Origin: Pedobacter paludis
GTDB taxonomy: Bacteria > Bacteroidota > Bacteroidia > Sphingobacteriales > Sphingobacteriaceae
NCBI RefSeq assembly: GCF_003173575.1
Contig: NZ_QGNY01000003.1
Span: 124,001-188,000, forward strand
Direction: 5' to 3'
DNA length: 64,000 nucleotides
Under the pieces are notes generated by a model. It was not told the DNA's origin, did not search any database, and saw only the letters and a program-made list of their open reading frames with translations. Shown here in pieces: positions 26,060-35,882 of the stretch (its first letter is position 1; each line of letters begins with the position of its first letter). The position numbers and the translations under genes were made by a program.

Positions 26060-26067
26060 CAAAGATA
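26060..26067 (-). promoter_or_regulatory. Candidate -7 box of the cysteine-rich lipoprotein gene
   Basis: TATCTTTG on the minus strand fits TAnnTTTG and lies 22 nt upstream of the ATG at 26037. No matching -33 element was seen. Confidence 0.4.
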
Positions 26068-26138
26068 AAATTTAAGGCGTTAAATAAAAATCCGAAACTT
26101 TTTAGGGTTACGGATTTAGATTGTTTAAACAGTAATTT

Positions 26139-28955
26139 TTAATTCACCGTATTTCGTGGGTTTCCTCTCTCGCTTTTAGGACCAACTTTGGTTAATTTAT
26201 AGTTTAGAGATAGATAAAAATAACGGGTTATGTTATTATACCGAACATCTTCTATCCTACTGCTGTTTACAATTCTGTCTATACTGGTGTTTTGTTTTAA
26301 TATATCAAAGCCCTTAAAGCTTATGGTAATTCTGCGTTGCATAACATATTTGTTTATGCCAGCATTAAGCAAGAAATAGTTATTGTTAAAACCATCGGCT
26401 CTTCCTGCAGAACCTACATGATTTAAATCGGCTTCTATTCTCAAATCCTTAATAAACTCATAACTCAAACTTAAATCGTTGTTAAGGGTAAAGTATTTGT
26501 TATCAATTGCAGTTTCCGCCGAATTATTTACCTTAGTATAAGCTACATAGGCATAAATGCTGGCGTTAAATTTATCATCAACATCGTAACTCCAATTAAT
26601 ATTTGGGCCGGCTTCATATCTGTTGGTTATATTTTTAACATCGCTAATAAAATTTGTTCTGTGTTCTGTAAATAAATTTAGTCCATAATTCATACGTAAA
26701 CCCTTCAATTTTGAAGGCATTCCAAAGAATGTTCCTGCTCTTAAATAATAATTTCCATCAACATTTATGGGTTTTACAGTCTGAATTCCATTGTTATAAG
26801 TGATGTTGTTTCCTGTATCATCGAAAGCCAGGTTATAAAGGAAATAGCCATTCCAGTAATGATTGTTATCTGGACTAAAGGTGTTGAAGTTTACCGATAG
26901 ACGATGACTTTTTCTAGCTTCCAAATCTGGATTTCCCAAGCGCTGATAAAGTGGGTTTGTATTATTTTGTACAGGTTGCAAATCGGTTACCGATGGTAAA
27001 TTTACGCTTGCCCTGTAATTAATGGCAATGGTTTGGTTTGTCTTATTTTTAAAATTGATGGTTAATCTTGGTAACAAATTATAATATGATTTTTCGATAT
27101 TACCCATATTAGAACCTGTATTGCTGAAAATATTTGCATTTAATTTACTTTCCTGAGCATTTACACCAAAATTATAAGTCCAATCTTTTCCCGCGTAAAT
27201 AAATCCCAGTCCCGCAATCTGCAAGCTGTTATCATTATCAAAAGTATTGGTTAAAGATGGAACAACGGTTTCATAGCGATCTGTGGTTGCATTGTAATCA
27301 AAAGTGGCCTGCTGTGCGTTGATTATGCTTTTAGTATATCCATAAGTGATGTTTCCGCTCCATTTTGTATTAAACTGCCTTGCATAGTTCGCGTTAGCCG
27401 TATAGTTTTTCGAATCGTTTTCCTGATTGGCTTGTTGATTAATGTTGGTAACGGTTGTTCCTCCATTTGCATATTCGTTTAAAACCGATTGATTTAACCA
27501 ATCAGAGTTGTATGTATTGCTTGTCGCATTTAACCGAATGGAAATTGAACCCTTCTTATTCCCTAATCTTCGCAATACAGAAAATTCCCCAAACAATGCG
27601 GGCGTAAAATTATGCTGATTGTAATACTGTGTTCCATCATTTGCTTTACCCGTAGCATCGAATGAAGCATTAAAAAATCTATTATTGATATTGGTTATAT
27701 TGTTTAAAATTACATTCGGACGCAAAACAATATCGGTTAAAGAATCTGGGTGGTATTCTGCCTTAAAATTAAAACGATGCGCCTGATTATCGCTATTTCT
27801 ATTGGTATTATCCAAGGTACGTAGGATATCTGTAGAATTTAAATCCTGGATGTTTGACAATTTATCGCCCAAACCAGATGAGAAATACGTAAAATAACTT
27901 GCGCTTACGGCAAGCTTATTATTCTTGCCCCAAGAGTTGCTAAAATTTACCCCACCGCTATGTGTTGTGTATAACCCGATTGCATTGTTGTCAAAAACGC
28001 CACTTCCTCCAACGGTTACTTTGCCATTATTGTTGTTTATAGAGAAGCTTCCTCCGGCCGGTGGGGCAAAAATATTACCAATATTTCCACCACTAAAACT
28101 GCTTAAATCATCATAACCGAAACTTGCATCGTTGGTATTGTTGCTCATCCCCAATACTGCAAACTGAAGATTTTTGTTAAAGTGATTGGCACTTAAGTAC
28201 CCATTATATTTATCTGTTGTACCGCCAGATGCATTGACGTTTCCGAACCAGCCCTTTTTCTTATCCTCTTTAATAGTTAAATTTAATACTTTTTCCCTTT
28301 GACCATCATCTATACCGGTTGCTTTGGCTTCTTGGGTTTTACTATCAATCAACTGAACTTTGGCAATGGCATCAGCTGGAAGATTTTTAGTTGCTGTTTT
28401 AGGATCTGTTCCAAAGAAGTCTTTACCGTCTACCGTTAAACGGGTAACTTTTTGGCCCTGTACCAAAATACTTCCGTCTTTATCAACGGTAACGCCAGGC
28501 AGTTTTTTCAATAAATCCTCTACCGCAGCATTAGGTTTTGTTTTATATGCATCAGCGTTAAATTCTACAGTATCTTTTTTTACCGTAGCTGTGGCAAAAC
28601 GTCCGTTTACGGCAACATCTTTAAGCGATATGGCATCTTCTTCCATCTTTAAAGTTCCTAAATTATAAGGCTTATCTTTTATGGTTATGTTTTTGATGAT
28701 CGCATTATAACCAATTACCGAAATTTTGATTTTATAATCTCCATTGGCAACCGAAGCAAATACAAATTCGCCTTGTTTATTGGTTACTACACCAACTTTT
28801 TTAGCCGAATCTGTTTTGTTGGATAATATTATTCCGGCATATTCTATAGGGAGACTTGTTTTCGATTCTACAATTTTACCAGTAATGCTACCTCCCTGTT
28901 GTGCGAAGACTTTCGTAGATATAATGCATAGAACAGCTAATAAATAGGTTTTCAT
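26139..28955 (-). CDS. Outer-membrane beta-barrel protein with carboxypeptidase-regulatory-like domain
   Basis: A signal peptide (MKTYLLAVLCIISTKVFAQ) leads into a CarboxypepD_reg-like domain (residues 22-105; GSITGKIVESKTSLPIEYAG). A plug-like region follows (VEDLLKKLPGVTVDKDGSILVQGQKV, about 140-175), then some 700 residues of alternating strands that form a 22-strand-type barrel (OMP_b-brl_3 family). These TonB-dependent-receptor relatives occur in large numbers in Bacteroidota. No SusD partner or transport regulator is adjacent, so the substrate is unknown. The C-terminal residues are not a T9SS signal. Confidence 0.83.
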   Translation of the reverse strand: MKTYLLAVLCIISTKVFAQQGGSITGKIVESKTSLPIEYAGIILSNKTDSAKKVGVVTNKQGEFVFASVANGDYKIKISVIGYNAIIKNITIKDKPYNLGTLKMEEDAISLKDVAVNGRFATATVKKDTVEFNADAYKTKPNAAVEDLLKKLPGVTVDKDGSILVQGQKVTRLTVDGKDFFGTDPKTATKNLPADAIAKVQLIDSKTQEAKATGIDDGQREKVLNLTIKEDKKKGWFGNVNASGGTTDKYNGYLSANHFNKNLQFAVLGMSNNTNDASFGYDDLSSFSGGNIGNIFAPPAGGSFSINNNNGKVTVGGSGVFDNNAIGLYTTHSGGVNFSNSWGKNNKLAVSASYFTYFSSGLGDKLSNIQDLNSTDILRTLDNTNRNSDNQAHRFNFKAEYHPDSLTDIVLRPNVILNNITNINNRFFNASFDATGKANDGTQYYNQHNFTPALFGEFSVLRRLGNKKGSISIRLNATSNTYNSDWLNQSVLNEYANGGTTVTNINQQANQENDSKNYTANANYARQFNTKWSGNITYGYTKSIINAQQATFDYNATTDRYETVVPSLTNTFDNDNSLQIAGLGFIYAGKDWTYNFGVNAQESKLNANIFSNTGSNMGNIEKSYYNLLPRLTINFKNKTNQTIAINYRASVNLPSVTDLQPVQNNTNPLYQRLGNPDLEARKSHRLSVNFNTFSPDNNHYWNGYFLYNLAFDDTGNNITYNNGIQTVKPINVDGNYYLRAGTFFGMPSKLKGLRMNYGLNLFTEHRTNFISDVKNITNRYEAGPNINWSYDVDDKFNASIYAYVAYTKVNNSAETAIDNKYFTLNNDLSLSYEFIKDLRIEADLNHVGSAGRADGFNNNYFLLNAGINKYVMQRRITISFKGFDILKQNTSIDRIVNSSRIEDVRYNNITRYFYLSLNYKLTKVGPKSERGNPRNTVN

Positions 28956-29127
28956 ATCTGAAATTTTAATTTTTTGTTTGTTTGATGGATAGCAATTGAA
29001 TTACTAATAACCATAAGACACAAAGAATTTCAAAATGTGACAGGTGAGTTGTATTTTTTTTTAAAAAAATCATCAAAAAAGTACAATTTATTGCAGGAAC
29101 ATTAACTTAGCTTTTCGAACATATGCC

Positions 29128-29691
29128 ATGCTTTTAAAAAAAATTATTGCAATAAGTGTTTTTCTGGCTATATCCAATTTTGGTAATACCCATAAAAATT
29201 ATCAATCGGTAACCACACTCAAAAATGTGGCCGCTAAACACAAACAGCTTTATAGCATGTCTTGTATTCCAATGTCTATCGAAATGATACTGAAATACAA
29301 TAACAAGGTTAGTGCTGATTATTATGTGCTTCAGAATAGTTGGAAGGATAAGGCAGATGGAACTTTTGCAAACTTTAATGGAAAAACCATTGCAGGATTA
29401 AAGTTTGAACATCAATTTAATATCCCAAGAGGGAATAATTTCCCAATAACTAAACTATTTAAAACCATTGATGAAGAATTAACTGCAGGAAGAAAAATTG
29501 TAATCTCCTTACCATCCGGAAATAATTTTTGGCACATGTACGTAATCGATGCCAAAACCAGTAATGGAGATTATATAGCTTATTCGAGGTATTTTAATGA
29601 GAACAGTCCGATTGCCATATTCGAAGTAAAAAAGTTGGTGTCTGATTGTAAAGGAACCGATATTTTAACTTATAAGGATGTAAGCAAATAA
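29128..29691 (+). CDS. Exported C39-like (papain-fold) protein
   Basis: A short hydrophobic N-terminus (residues 1-18) suggests export. The domain that follows has a candidate catalytic cysteine in LYSMSCIPMSIEMILKY (about residue 48), near the start of a helix, and a histidine in NNFWHMYVIDAK (about 137), followed by an aromatic and polar segment. This spacing fits peptidase C39-like domains, which cleave double-glycine leaders or peptidoglycan-related peptides. No ABC transporter or leader peptide gene is adjacent, so activity is uncertain. The gene is monocistronic. Confidence 0.55.
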   Translation: MLLKKIIAISVFLAISNFGNTHKNYQSVTTLKNVAAKHKQLYSMSCIPMSIEMILKYNNKVSADYYVLQNSWKDKADGTFANFNGKTIAGLKFEHQFNIPRGNNFPITKLFKTIDEELTAGRKIVISLPSGNNFWHMYVIDAKTSNGDYIAYSRYFNENSPIAIFEVKKLVSDCKGTDILTYKDVSK

Positions 29692-29709
29692 TCCCGAACA
29701 ATGGCCAGG

Positions 29710-29931
29710 CTATTTATGAAAAGTATCCAGATACAATTCTTCAACTTTTTTACGTGCCCAAGGCATTCTTCGTAGAAACTTTAAACTCGATTTTATAGTC
29801 TGATTATTATTAAAACAATCTATTCGTATTAACGAGCCGAGCTTCTCCCAGCCATAATGTGTTTGAAGATCGGTAACTATTTTTTCTAGCGTAATGCCAT
29901 GTAGGGGATTATTTTTCTGCGCTTCGGCCAT
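29710..29931 (-). CDS. VF530-type DNA-binding protein (DUF2132)
   Basis: This 73-residue protein matches the VF530 family: NPLHGITLEKIVTDLQTHYGWEKLG, then CFNNNQTIKSSLKFLRRMPWARKKVEELY. The family was characterised structurally as a small helical double-stranded DNA-binding protein; its cellular role is unclear. It carries a TAACTTTG box 4 nt upstream of the ATG. It lies downstream of a methyltransferase gene on the same strand. Confidence 0.88.
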   Translation of the reverse strand: MAEAQKNNPLHGITLEKIVTDLQTHYGWEKLGSLIRIDCFNNNQTIKSSLKFLRRMPWARKKVEELYLDTFHK

Positions 29932-29935
29932 TTGG

Positions 29936-29943
29936 CAAAGTTA
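29936..29943 (-). promoter_or_regulatory. -7 promoter box of the VF530 gene
   Basis: TAACTTTG on the minus strand ends 4 nt before the ATG at 29931, predicting a leaderless transcript. It lies in the 27-bp gap after the methyltransferase gene. Confidence 0.5.
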
Positions 29944-29958
29944 TATTATTTAGCAAAA

Positions 29959-30570
29959 TTATTGAGGATTATATTGTGCCATCCAAACTGTTGCACCACT
30001 ACAGTTCTCATCATTAATTTTATGTTCTAAAACATCAAACTGATTCATTGTTAAAAGTGATTGGTATTCACCTGTATCTAATGAGGCATGAAATAAGTTT
30101 TCGCCACCATTTATCCCCCAGGCTTCTCCCCTTTCCGTGCCAGATGTAAACAGCAATATTCCACCTGTTTTTAAATGTGTTTTAAAAGTATCGAACATTG
30201 ACGGCTGATCTTCTGCTGGCAAATGGAAAAAGCTATGCCATGCAATAATAGCATCAAACTTTTTATTAAGAGATATTTTACGCATGTCTGCCAATAAAAA
30301 TTCTACATCAGGAAAATTCTTTCTAGCAATTGCGATCATTTTATGGCTTGCATCAACTCCGGTTACGTTAAGCTTATGGTTGTGTAAATATCCTAAAATT
30401 GGCTTTCCAGTTCCACAGCCTAAATCTAAAACTGTTGACTTTGTATTCAAAAGGGAGATTATTTTATCCAAATAGGATTTTTCCATTAAACCAGCACACC
30501 GATTTTCGGCAAACCAATCTGCAATTTTATCATAAACCTTAAAAACATTTTTCCGAATAGCGTTTTCCAT
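29959..30570 (-). CDS. Class I SAM-dependent methyltransferase
   Basis: The 203-residue protein has the Rossmann-fold SAM-binding motif I VLDLGCGTGKPILGYL (about residues 45-60), motif II (GVDASHKMIAIARKNFPDVEF) and motif III (LLADMRKISLNKKFDAIIAWHSFFH). The overall pattern is that of small-molecule (UbiE-like) methyltransferases. Neighbours give no clue to the substrate. Confidence 0.85.
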   Translation of the reverse strand: MENAIRKNVFKVYDKIADWFAENRCAGLMEKSYLDKIISLLNTKSTVLDLGCGTGKPILGYLHNHKLNVTGVDASHKMIAIARKNFPDVEFLLADMRKISLNKKFDAIIAWHSFFHLPAEDQPSMFDTFKTHLKTGGILLFTSGTERGEAWGINGGENLFHASLDTGEYQSLLTMNQFDVLEHKINDENCSGATVWMAQYNPQ

Positions 30571-30588
30571 GGATAAAAATTATATAAA

Positions 30589-30620
30589 AAAGCCCGGTAA
30601 AACTAATTTTACCGGGCTTT
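30589..30620 (-). terminator. Intrinsic terminator of the M1 aminopeptidase gene
   Basis: A 14-bp stem (30589-30602 with 30607-30620; core GCCCGGTAAAA/TTTTACCGGGC) with a CTAA loop lies 15 bp after the stop codon. On the minus strand it is followed by a T-run. Confidence 0.88.
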
Positions 30621-30634
30621 AATTTGTTTATAAT

Positions 30635-32896
30635 CTATTTATCTTTTGTGAAGACATAACTTTCTCCACCTTGACTAAGGGTTACTTCTTTTTTGGTTAA
30701 ATCGAAATCCATATCGATGCCACCTTCTTCAAAAGAAAATTTATTACCGCTAACATAGGTTAATGGAAAAGGTTGCTGTCCGGTTGCCTGAACCATTAAA
30801 TTTCCATCAGCTTTAGTTACCGTAATTTTAACTGGCAATTTAGTGCTGCCATACACACCTAAATACTGATCTAAATTTACTGTTGGAGCTGATGCAGCGC
30901 TGCCACCCGTAGCAGTCCATGTATTATTGTCTGCATTTCCATCAGGCAATACCTTGTTCGGATCTAAAACTACAGAAACAACTTCTTCTGTTGTTGGATA
31001 ACGAACGGTCCAAGTTGAGTTTTTCATCCATACATCAACGGGAACTTTTACGATTTCTGTTTTTCCGCTCTTTGTTTTAATTTGAAGAATAATTGGCATT
31101 GGCATTTTCTCCAGATTAACAACTTTTATGGTGTAGCCCGTAATCTGTCCATCTTTTTTAACAGCCAAAACATCTGTAATGCCTTGATCCATTTTCCAGT
31201 TGTTTAACCACCAGCTTCTCCAGAACCAAGCCAAATCTTCGCCCGCTCCATTCTCCATAGAACGGAAAAAATCAAATGGTGTTGGATGTTTGAACGCCCA
31301 ATTTTTAATGTATTGGCGGAAAGCAAAATCAAAACGATCTTCGCCTAAAACTTGCTCTCTTAGAATATCCAATCCCCAACCTGGTTTGCTATACAGGTTA
31401 ACACCAATATTGGCTTCAGCCATTCCGTCAGGCATTTGCATAATATTTTCATATCTCGGATTTCCAATTACGCTTTTACCAATTGCATTCATGTTGGCAT
31501 CACGTTGTTTGTATTCGCCGTTGTTAAAGTTTTTAGAGGAGATTCCATTGATAAAAGTATTGAAACCTTCGTCCATCCATCCATATTTACGCTCATTAGA
31601 ACCAACAATCATCGGGAACCAGGTATGGCCAAATTCATGATCGATAACACCCCAAGCACTTCCTTTTTTGGCGGTCCATCCACAGAAAACAATTCCAGGA
31701 TATTCCATACCCCCTATATTTGTTGCCACATTAACAGCCATTGGATAAGGATATTCAAACCATTTGGTAGAATAATGTTCGATAGTAGACTTTACATACT
31801 CTACTCCGCGACCATATGAATCGACACCATTACTTTCTACCGGTTGAGCAGAAACCGCTAACGATTTTTTTCCACTAGGCAAGTTTATGCGAGCAGCATC
31901 TAAAACGAAGGCTTTTGATGAAGCCCAAGCAGCATCGCGAGCATTTGTAATTTTAAATTTCCAGGTTAATTTGTCTTTAGCAGGGCGAGATTTTGGATCA
32001 ATAACTTCCGCTTCTGTACGGATGTGAACTGTTGCATCGCTATTTTTAGCTGCGTTCCATCTTTGCAGTTGTTCTGCAGTAAAAACTTCCTGAGGATTTA
32101 ACAACTCACCAGAACCCATTACAATATGATTTGCAGGTGCTGTTATTGCAAAATTTATATCTCCATATTCACAGTAAAACTCGCCACCGCCCCAATACGG
32201 CAAAGTGTTCCATCCAATTACATCATCATATACACACATACGAGGAAACCATTGTGCAACTGCAAAAATTTCACCGTTTTTGGTGGTTAAATGACCGGTT
32301 CTATCAGATCCTTCTTTAGGTAAAACATAAGAATAATCTATTTTAATGGTCACTAAATCGCCGTTTGCCGCCAATGGCTGATCTAAACGAATCTGCATTC
32401 TTGTATCTTCTACTAAAGACGTAAATTTTACTGGCGCAGCCTTTTGTGAAACCGAGATATTTTGAATTTTGTAACCACCATCAAATTTCTCACCTTGTGC
32501 ACCGTAACGGCTCCGATTTGGAGTGATTGCATAACCACGTGAGGTTTCTTTGAAAGTATTTTGATCTAACTGTAACCATAGATAAGGTAATTTATCGGGG
32601 CTGTTATTTTTATAAGTAATTGTAACACTGCCTGTAATGGTATTTTTAGTTTCATCTAAACTGGCGGTAATGTTGTAATCCACACGGTTTTGCCAATATT
32701 TTGGTCCAGGAGCACCAATTGCAGATCTAAATTCGTTTCCGTTTTGGGTGTAAAATAATGGGCCAAAAGCATCAGAAGGAACATAGTTGCTAACTGGTGG
32801 GGTTGCAGGTGTTGTAGCTTGTTGAGCAGAGACTTTAAACGCCACTAAACAACAAACTAAACATAGAGTGATTAGTTTGTTTATTTTTAAATTCAT
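30635..32896 (-). CDS. M1 family (gluzincin) aminopeptidase, exported
   Basis: The ATG at 32896 starts a signal peptide ([18 protein letters not shown], ending KVSAQ); the longer open frame does not. Of the 753 residues, the exopeptidase motif is [10 protein letters not shown] and the zinc site is H420-E421-F-G-H424 with the third ligand E443, the canonical HExxH-x18-E spacing. The C-terminal 80 residues resemble a DUF3471-like beta domain. It would trim peptides in the periplasm or at the surface. A terminator closes it; the gene upstream at 32982 is separate. Confidence 0.9.
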   Translation of the reverse strand: MNLKINKLITLCLVCCLVAFKVSAQQATTPATPPVSNYVPSDAFGPLFYTQNGNEFRSAIGAPGPKYWQNRVDYNITASLDETKNTITGSVTITYKNNSPDKLPYLWLQLDQNTFKETSRGYAITPNRSRYGAQGEKFDGGYKIQNISVSQKAAPVKFTSLVEDTRMQIRLDQPLAANGDLVTIKIDYSYVLPKEGSDRTGHLTTKNGEIFAVAQWFPRMCVYDDVIGWNTLPYWGGGEFYCEYGDINFAITAPANHIVMGSGELLNPQEVFTAEQLQRWNAAKNSDATVHIRTEAEVIDPKSRPAKDKLTWKFKITNARDAAWASSKAFVLDAARINLPSGKKSLAVSAQPVESNGVDSYGRGVEYVKSTIEHYSTKWFEYPYPMAVNVATNIGGMEYPGIVFCGWTAKKGSAWGVIDHEFGHTWFPMIVGSNERKYGWMDEGFNTFINGISSKNFNNGEYKQRDANMNAIGKSVIGNPRYENIMQMPDGMAEANIGVNLYSKPGWGLDILREQVLGEDRFDFAFRQYIKNWAFKHPTPFDFFRSMENGAGEDLAWFWRSWWLNNWKMDQGITDVLAVKKDGQITGYTIKVVNLEKMPMPIILQIKTKSGKTEIVKVPVDVWMKNSTWTVRYPTTEEVVSVVLDPNKVLPDGNADNNTWTATGGSAASAPTVNLDQYLGVYGSTKLPVKITVTKADGNLMVQATGQQPFPLTYVSGNKFSFEEGGIDMDFDLTKKEVTLSQGGESYVFTKDK

Positions 32897-32981
32897 AATA
32901 AGGTTGTTAGAGTTGGTAAATATAAAAAATATGCACGTTATGACTACTTTGTGCAAATAATGTTACCAATATAGGGGGATA

Positions 32982-33722
32982 TTAGTTCGCTTTAAGCTTT
33001 GGCAAATCCTGAAGTTTTCTTTCTTGAGGGGTCAATTTTTGCCAAGCGTAAAATGCTCTAGAAATATAGAATGCGTACCGATACGGCCGTTCTGCTTTAA
33101 CTTGCTCAACAGAGGGGCGGTAAATTATCATAAAGTTCTTTAAATCTTCTCCCTGAAGCTTGGTTAATTCGGTTACCGCTTTTTCCGTAAAATTATAGTC
33201 TATTTCCTGTAGATATCCTTCACGCTCTTCTAAATCGGCTTCCTTGCGCTGTTGCCTTTTGTATTTACCGTAACCTAAATTCAGGTTTAAACCACCAACT
33301 TTATCGTGCATTTTCTTGCGATCCAAATTTCCACCAGTATTTAACAGTGTATATTTTTCTGCCAAGGGATCTTTGGCATTCATAATTTCCTTATTGATTT
33401 TTACAGCCGTAATGTCTACATCGCTTAAGCTGTTGCTTTTAACAGGAAGATAAATTGTTCTATTTAAAAGATTGGTTAAGTACAAAGTATCTGTATGGTA
33501 GCCAACCAATGTAAATTCAATTAAATCACCAATGTTAGCGCCAATGGTATACTTACCTGCATTATTGGTACTTGAAGTTTTCTTGGTGGTTAAGTTTCTT
33601 ACCGTAACACCAGGCAACGAAACTGTTTTTTTATTATAATCGAAAACAGAACCGGTTGCAACTGTTTGTGAAAATCCACTGAATGGAAGCGCGAGGAAAA
33701 GAATTATGATTAGCCTATACAT
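32982..33722 (-). CDS. Exported CarboxypepD_reg-like domain protein
   Basis: The ATG at 33722 gives a signal peptide (MYRLIIILFLALPFSGFSQ). Residues 22-100 form a CarboxypepD_reg-like Ig domain (ATGSVFDYNKKTVSLPGVTVRN, then GKYTIGANIGDLIEFTLVGYHTD), followed by about 140 charged residues. No barrel follows, so this is a stand-alone periplasmic protein of a type common in Bacteroidota. The function is not known. Confidence 0.75.
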   Translation of the reverse strand: MYRLIIILFLALPFSGFSQTVATGSVFDYNKKTVSLPGVTVRNLTTKKTSSTNNAGKYTIGANIGDLIEFTLVGYHTDTLYLTNLLNRTIYLPVKSNSLSDVDITAVKINKEIMNAKDPLAEKYTLLNTGGNLDRKKMHDKVGGLNLNLGYGKYKRQQRKEADLEEREGYLQEIDYNFTEKAVTELTKLQGEDLKNFMIIYRPSVEQVKAERPYRYAFYISRAFYAWQKLTPQERKLQDLPKLKAN

Positions 33723-33725
33723 ACT

Positions 33726-33733
33726 CAAAAGTA
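33726..33733 (-). promoter_or_regulatory. -7 promoter box of the CarboxypepD_reg-like gene
   Basis: TACTTTTG on the minus strand ends 3 nt before the ATG at 33722. It supports that start over a longer one, since a box inside coding sequence would be odd. Confidence 0.5.
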
Positions 33734-33789
33734 ATTTAGTTGAACAGTTAAAATTCGCTTTTAACAAACTTTAACATTAAACAAACGAA

Positions 33790-34137
33790 TTAGGCGAGTG
33801 TTTGCTGATATTTGTCATCATCAAATCCAATTAATATGGCACTGCCATTTTTCTCTAAAATTGGACGTTTAATTGCGCTTGTATTCTTAATCAAATACGC
33901 TATAGCCGAATTTTGATTGTCTATTTTAGCCTGTTCCTCTTTAGTTAACTTTTTCCAGGTTAAACCCTTGCGATTTAAAACAGTTTCCCATCCAAAAATA
34001 TTGCACCAGGTATTTAATTTTTCTGCGGTAATGCCTTTTTTCTTAAAATCGTGAAATTCAAAGTCGATGTGATTTGCTTTCAACCAATCGAAAGATTTTT
34101 TAACTGTATTGCAATTTGGAATTCCGTAAACCGTCAT
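33790..34137 (-). CDS. ArsC/Spx-family protein (YffB-like)
   Basis: Starting at the ATG at 34137, the 115-residue protein reads MTVYGIPNCNTVKKSFDWL, the thioredoxin-like fold with one active-site cysteine (Cys9) typical of the YffB branch of the arsenate-reductase family. It includes the usual middle (AEKLNTWCNIFGWETVLNRKG) and the IKRPILEKNG motif. The upstream open frame adds 21 residues unlike the family. No arsenic resistance genes lie nearby, so a glutathione- or bacillithiol-type reductase role is more likely than arsenate detoxification. Confidence 0.85.
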   Translation of the reverse strand: MTVYGIPNCNTVKKSFDWLKANHIDFEFHDFKKKGITAEKLNTWCNIFGWETVLNRKGLTWKKLTKEEQAKIDNQNSAIAYLIKNTSAIKRPILEKNGSAILIGFDDDKYQQTLA

Positions 34138-34324
34138 AAATAATAAATTTTTAAAGCGTGAATGGTCAAAGTTAAAAATTAATATCTTTCTTAACCTCAT
34201 GGTTTATTCATCACATTTTTTCGGGCTTCCATCACATTTTAAAATTTAACATCCATTTCGTTTGTAAAATTGCACCCATAAACAAAAACATTCTGCATCT
34301 CTATAAAAGACCAATAATTATAAA

Positions 34325-35833
34325 ATGAAAACAAAAAGCATCAATCAGCTGGAATTCTGGATTTCGACCACCATATATATTTTGGCTCTGATCGGGATCT
34401 GCTCGCAAACAACTTACGGCTCTCCAAATTCTTATGGTTTCACAGAAAACCAGATCGATTACAGCGTTTTACAGAATTATTTTATTCCAGAGATTTTCAA
34501 AATCAGCATTTTATACATTAGTTTCTTATTGTTCAATTTCGTTTTTATGCCACAACTGGCCAAACAGCGGGATGTAACCCTAAGTATAATTTTTACGGTT
34601 TCGACCACTGCTTTCTCCATTATTGCGTGGATGGTTGCAAACACCTATTCAGAAGCATATCGCTTGGTTCAATATGACGATTTAGACCATGCTTATGATG
34701 TGTTTTTTGGCGAGGCTTTTACATATATCTTTTTTCTACACCTATTATTTAATTTATATGCTTTTTTTAACGAAACTGGACTAGAACTACTTCATAAAAT
34801 TCCATTTTTAAAGCATGAATACAAAAACATCATTCCTGAAATTTTTACCACAACACGAATCTGGTTAATCACCCTAATGCTTTTTGGAGCGGTTTTATCC
34901 GTAAGATTCGATTTTGATGTTTTAATTATTTGGTTAGTAGCTCCACCGGTCAACATTCTGCTAACGTTTTATTCAATATATTTTACGATTCCAAAGCTTA
35001 GAAAAAACTTTAAAGGTTTCGGAAGATATTTTTGGGGCAACGTAGGCATAACCATCGCCATTTCGTTAGTGCTGTTGCTCTTTCTTGCGCCATTTATGCG
35101 AGGTGGAAATGCCATACCAATTACCTTGATTTTAACTTCAATAACGCTAATATGCATCTCTACACCGCTTGCTTGGTACATTTACAAACATAAATTTGAG
35201 AAACTTACGGAAATTCAAATGCTTAAAACCGAACTTGGCAAATCGGATGCAAACTTAAATTTCTTAAAATCACAGATTAATCCTCATTTTCTCTTCAATG
35301 CATTAAATACTTTATTCGGAACAGCTTTACAGGAAAATGCGGAAAGAACCGGAGAAGGCATCCAAAAACTTGGCGACATGATGCGTTTTATGTTACATGA
35401 AAATACACTCGATAAAATTTCGCTTACCAGAGAAGTTGAGTACCTAAACAATTATATCGATTTGCAAAAATTACGAACATCCCGCTCTGCGGATATAAAA
35501 ATCGATACACACATTGAGGAACAATTAAATAATTTACAGATTACTCCCATGTTGTTGATTCCATTTATCGAAAATGCATTTAAACATGGTATTAGCCTTC
35601 AACAGCCATCTTACATAAAAATTACCCTACAAACTAAAGAGAAAACACTGTATTTCGACATCAGCAATAGCATTTACATCAAGGCAGATAACGACCCGGA
35701 AAAACTTAAAAGCGGTATCGGATTGGAAAATGTAAAACAGCGACTGGCTTTGCTTTATTTTGGAAGACATGAGTTGATAATTAGAGAAAGTGCGCAGGAG
35801 TTTTTTGTACACCTAACCTTGGAGCTAGATTAA
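34325..35833 (+). CDS. LytS/YehU-type sensor histidine kinase
   Basis: The 502-residue protein has about six N-terminal transmembrane segments (to about residue 290). The His_kinase domain follows with the phosphoacceptor in SQINPHFLFNALNTLFG (about H322) and the ATPase core motif QITPMLLIPFIENAFKHGI, with glycines in GIGLENVKQRL. The signal is unknown; sensor domains are within the membrane. The LytTR response regulator lies 49 bp downstream, forming a two-component pair. Confidence 0.9.
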   Translation: MKTKSINQLEFWISTTIYILALIGICSQTTYGSPNSYGFTENQIDYSVLQNYFIPEIFKISILYISFLLFNFVFMPQLAKQRDVTLSIIFTVSTTAFSIIAWMVANTYSEAYRLVQYDDLDHAYDVFFGEAFTYIFFLHLLFNLYAFFNETGLELLHKIPFLKHEYKNIIPEIFTTTRIWLITLMLFGAVLSVRFDFDVLIIWLVAPPVNILLTFYSIYFTIPKLRKNFKGFGRYFWGNVGITIAISLVLLLFLAPFMRGGNAIPITLILTSITLICISTPLAWYIYKHKFEKLTEIQMLKTELGKSDANLNFLKSQINPHFLFNALNTLFGTALQENAERTGEGIQKLGDMMRFMLHENTLDKISLTREVEYLNNYIDLQKLRTSRSADIKIDTHIEEQLNNLQITPMLLIPFIENAFKHGISLQQPSYIKITLQTKEKTLYFDISNSIYIKADNDPEKLKSGIGLENVKQRLALLYFGRHELIIRESAQEFFVHLTLELD

Positions 35834-35870
35834 TTTTCCATTAAACAATAAGCAAATTATGGATTTATGT

Positions 35871-35878
35871 TAGTTTTG
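35871..35878 (+). promoter_or_regulatory. -7 promoter box of the LytTR regulator gene
   Basis: TAGTTTTG ends 4 nt before the ATG at 35883, matching TAnnTTTG. It lies between kinase and regulator, so the regulator may also be transcribed on its own from a leaderless start. Confidence 0.45.
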
Positions 35879-35882
35879 GATT

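Noticed and set aside
34137..34200. Upstream start for the ArsC-like gene
   Set aside because: The extra 21 residues are unlike the family, whose proteins start directly at the thioredoxin-like strand (MTVYG).
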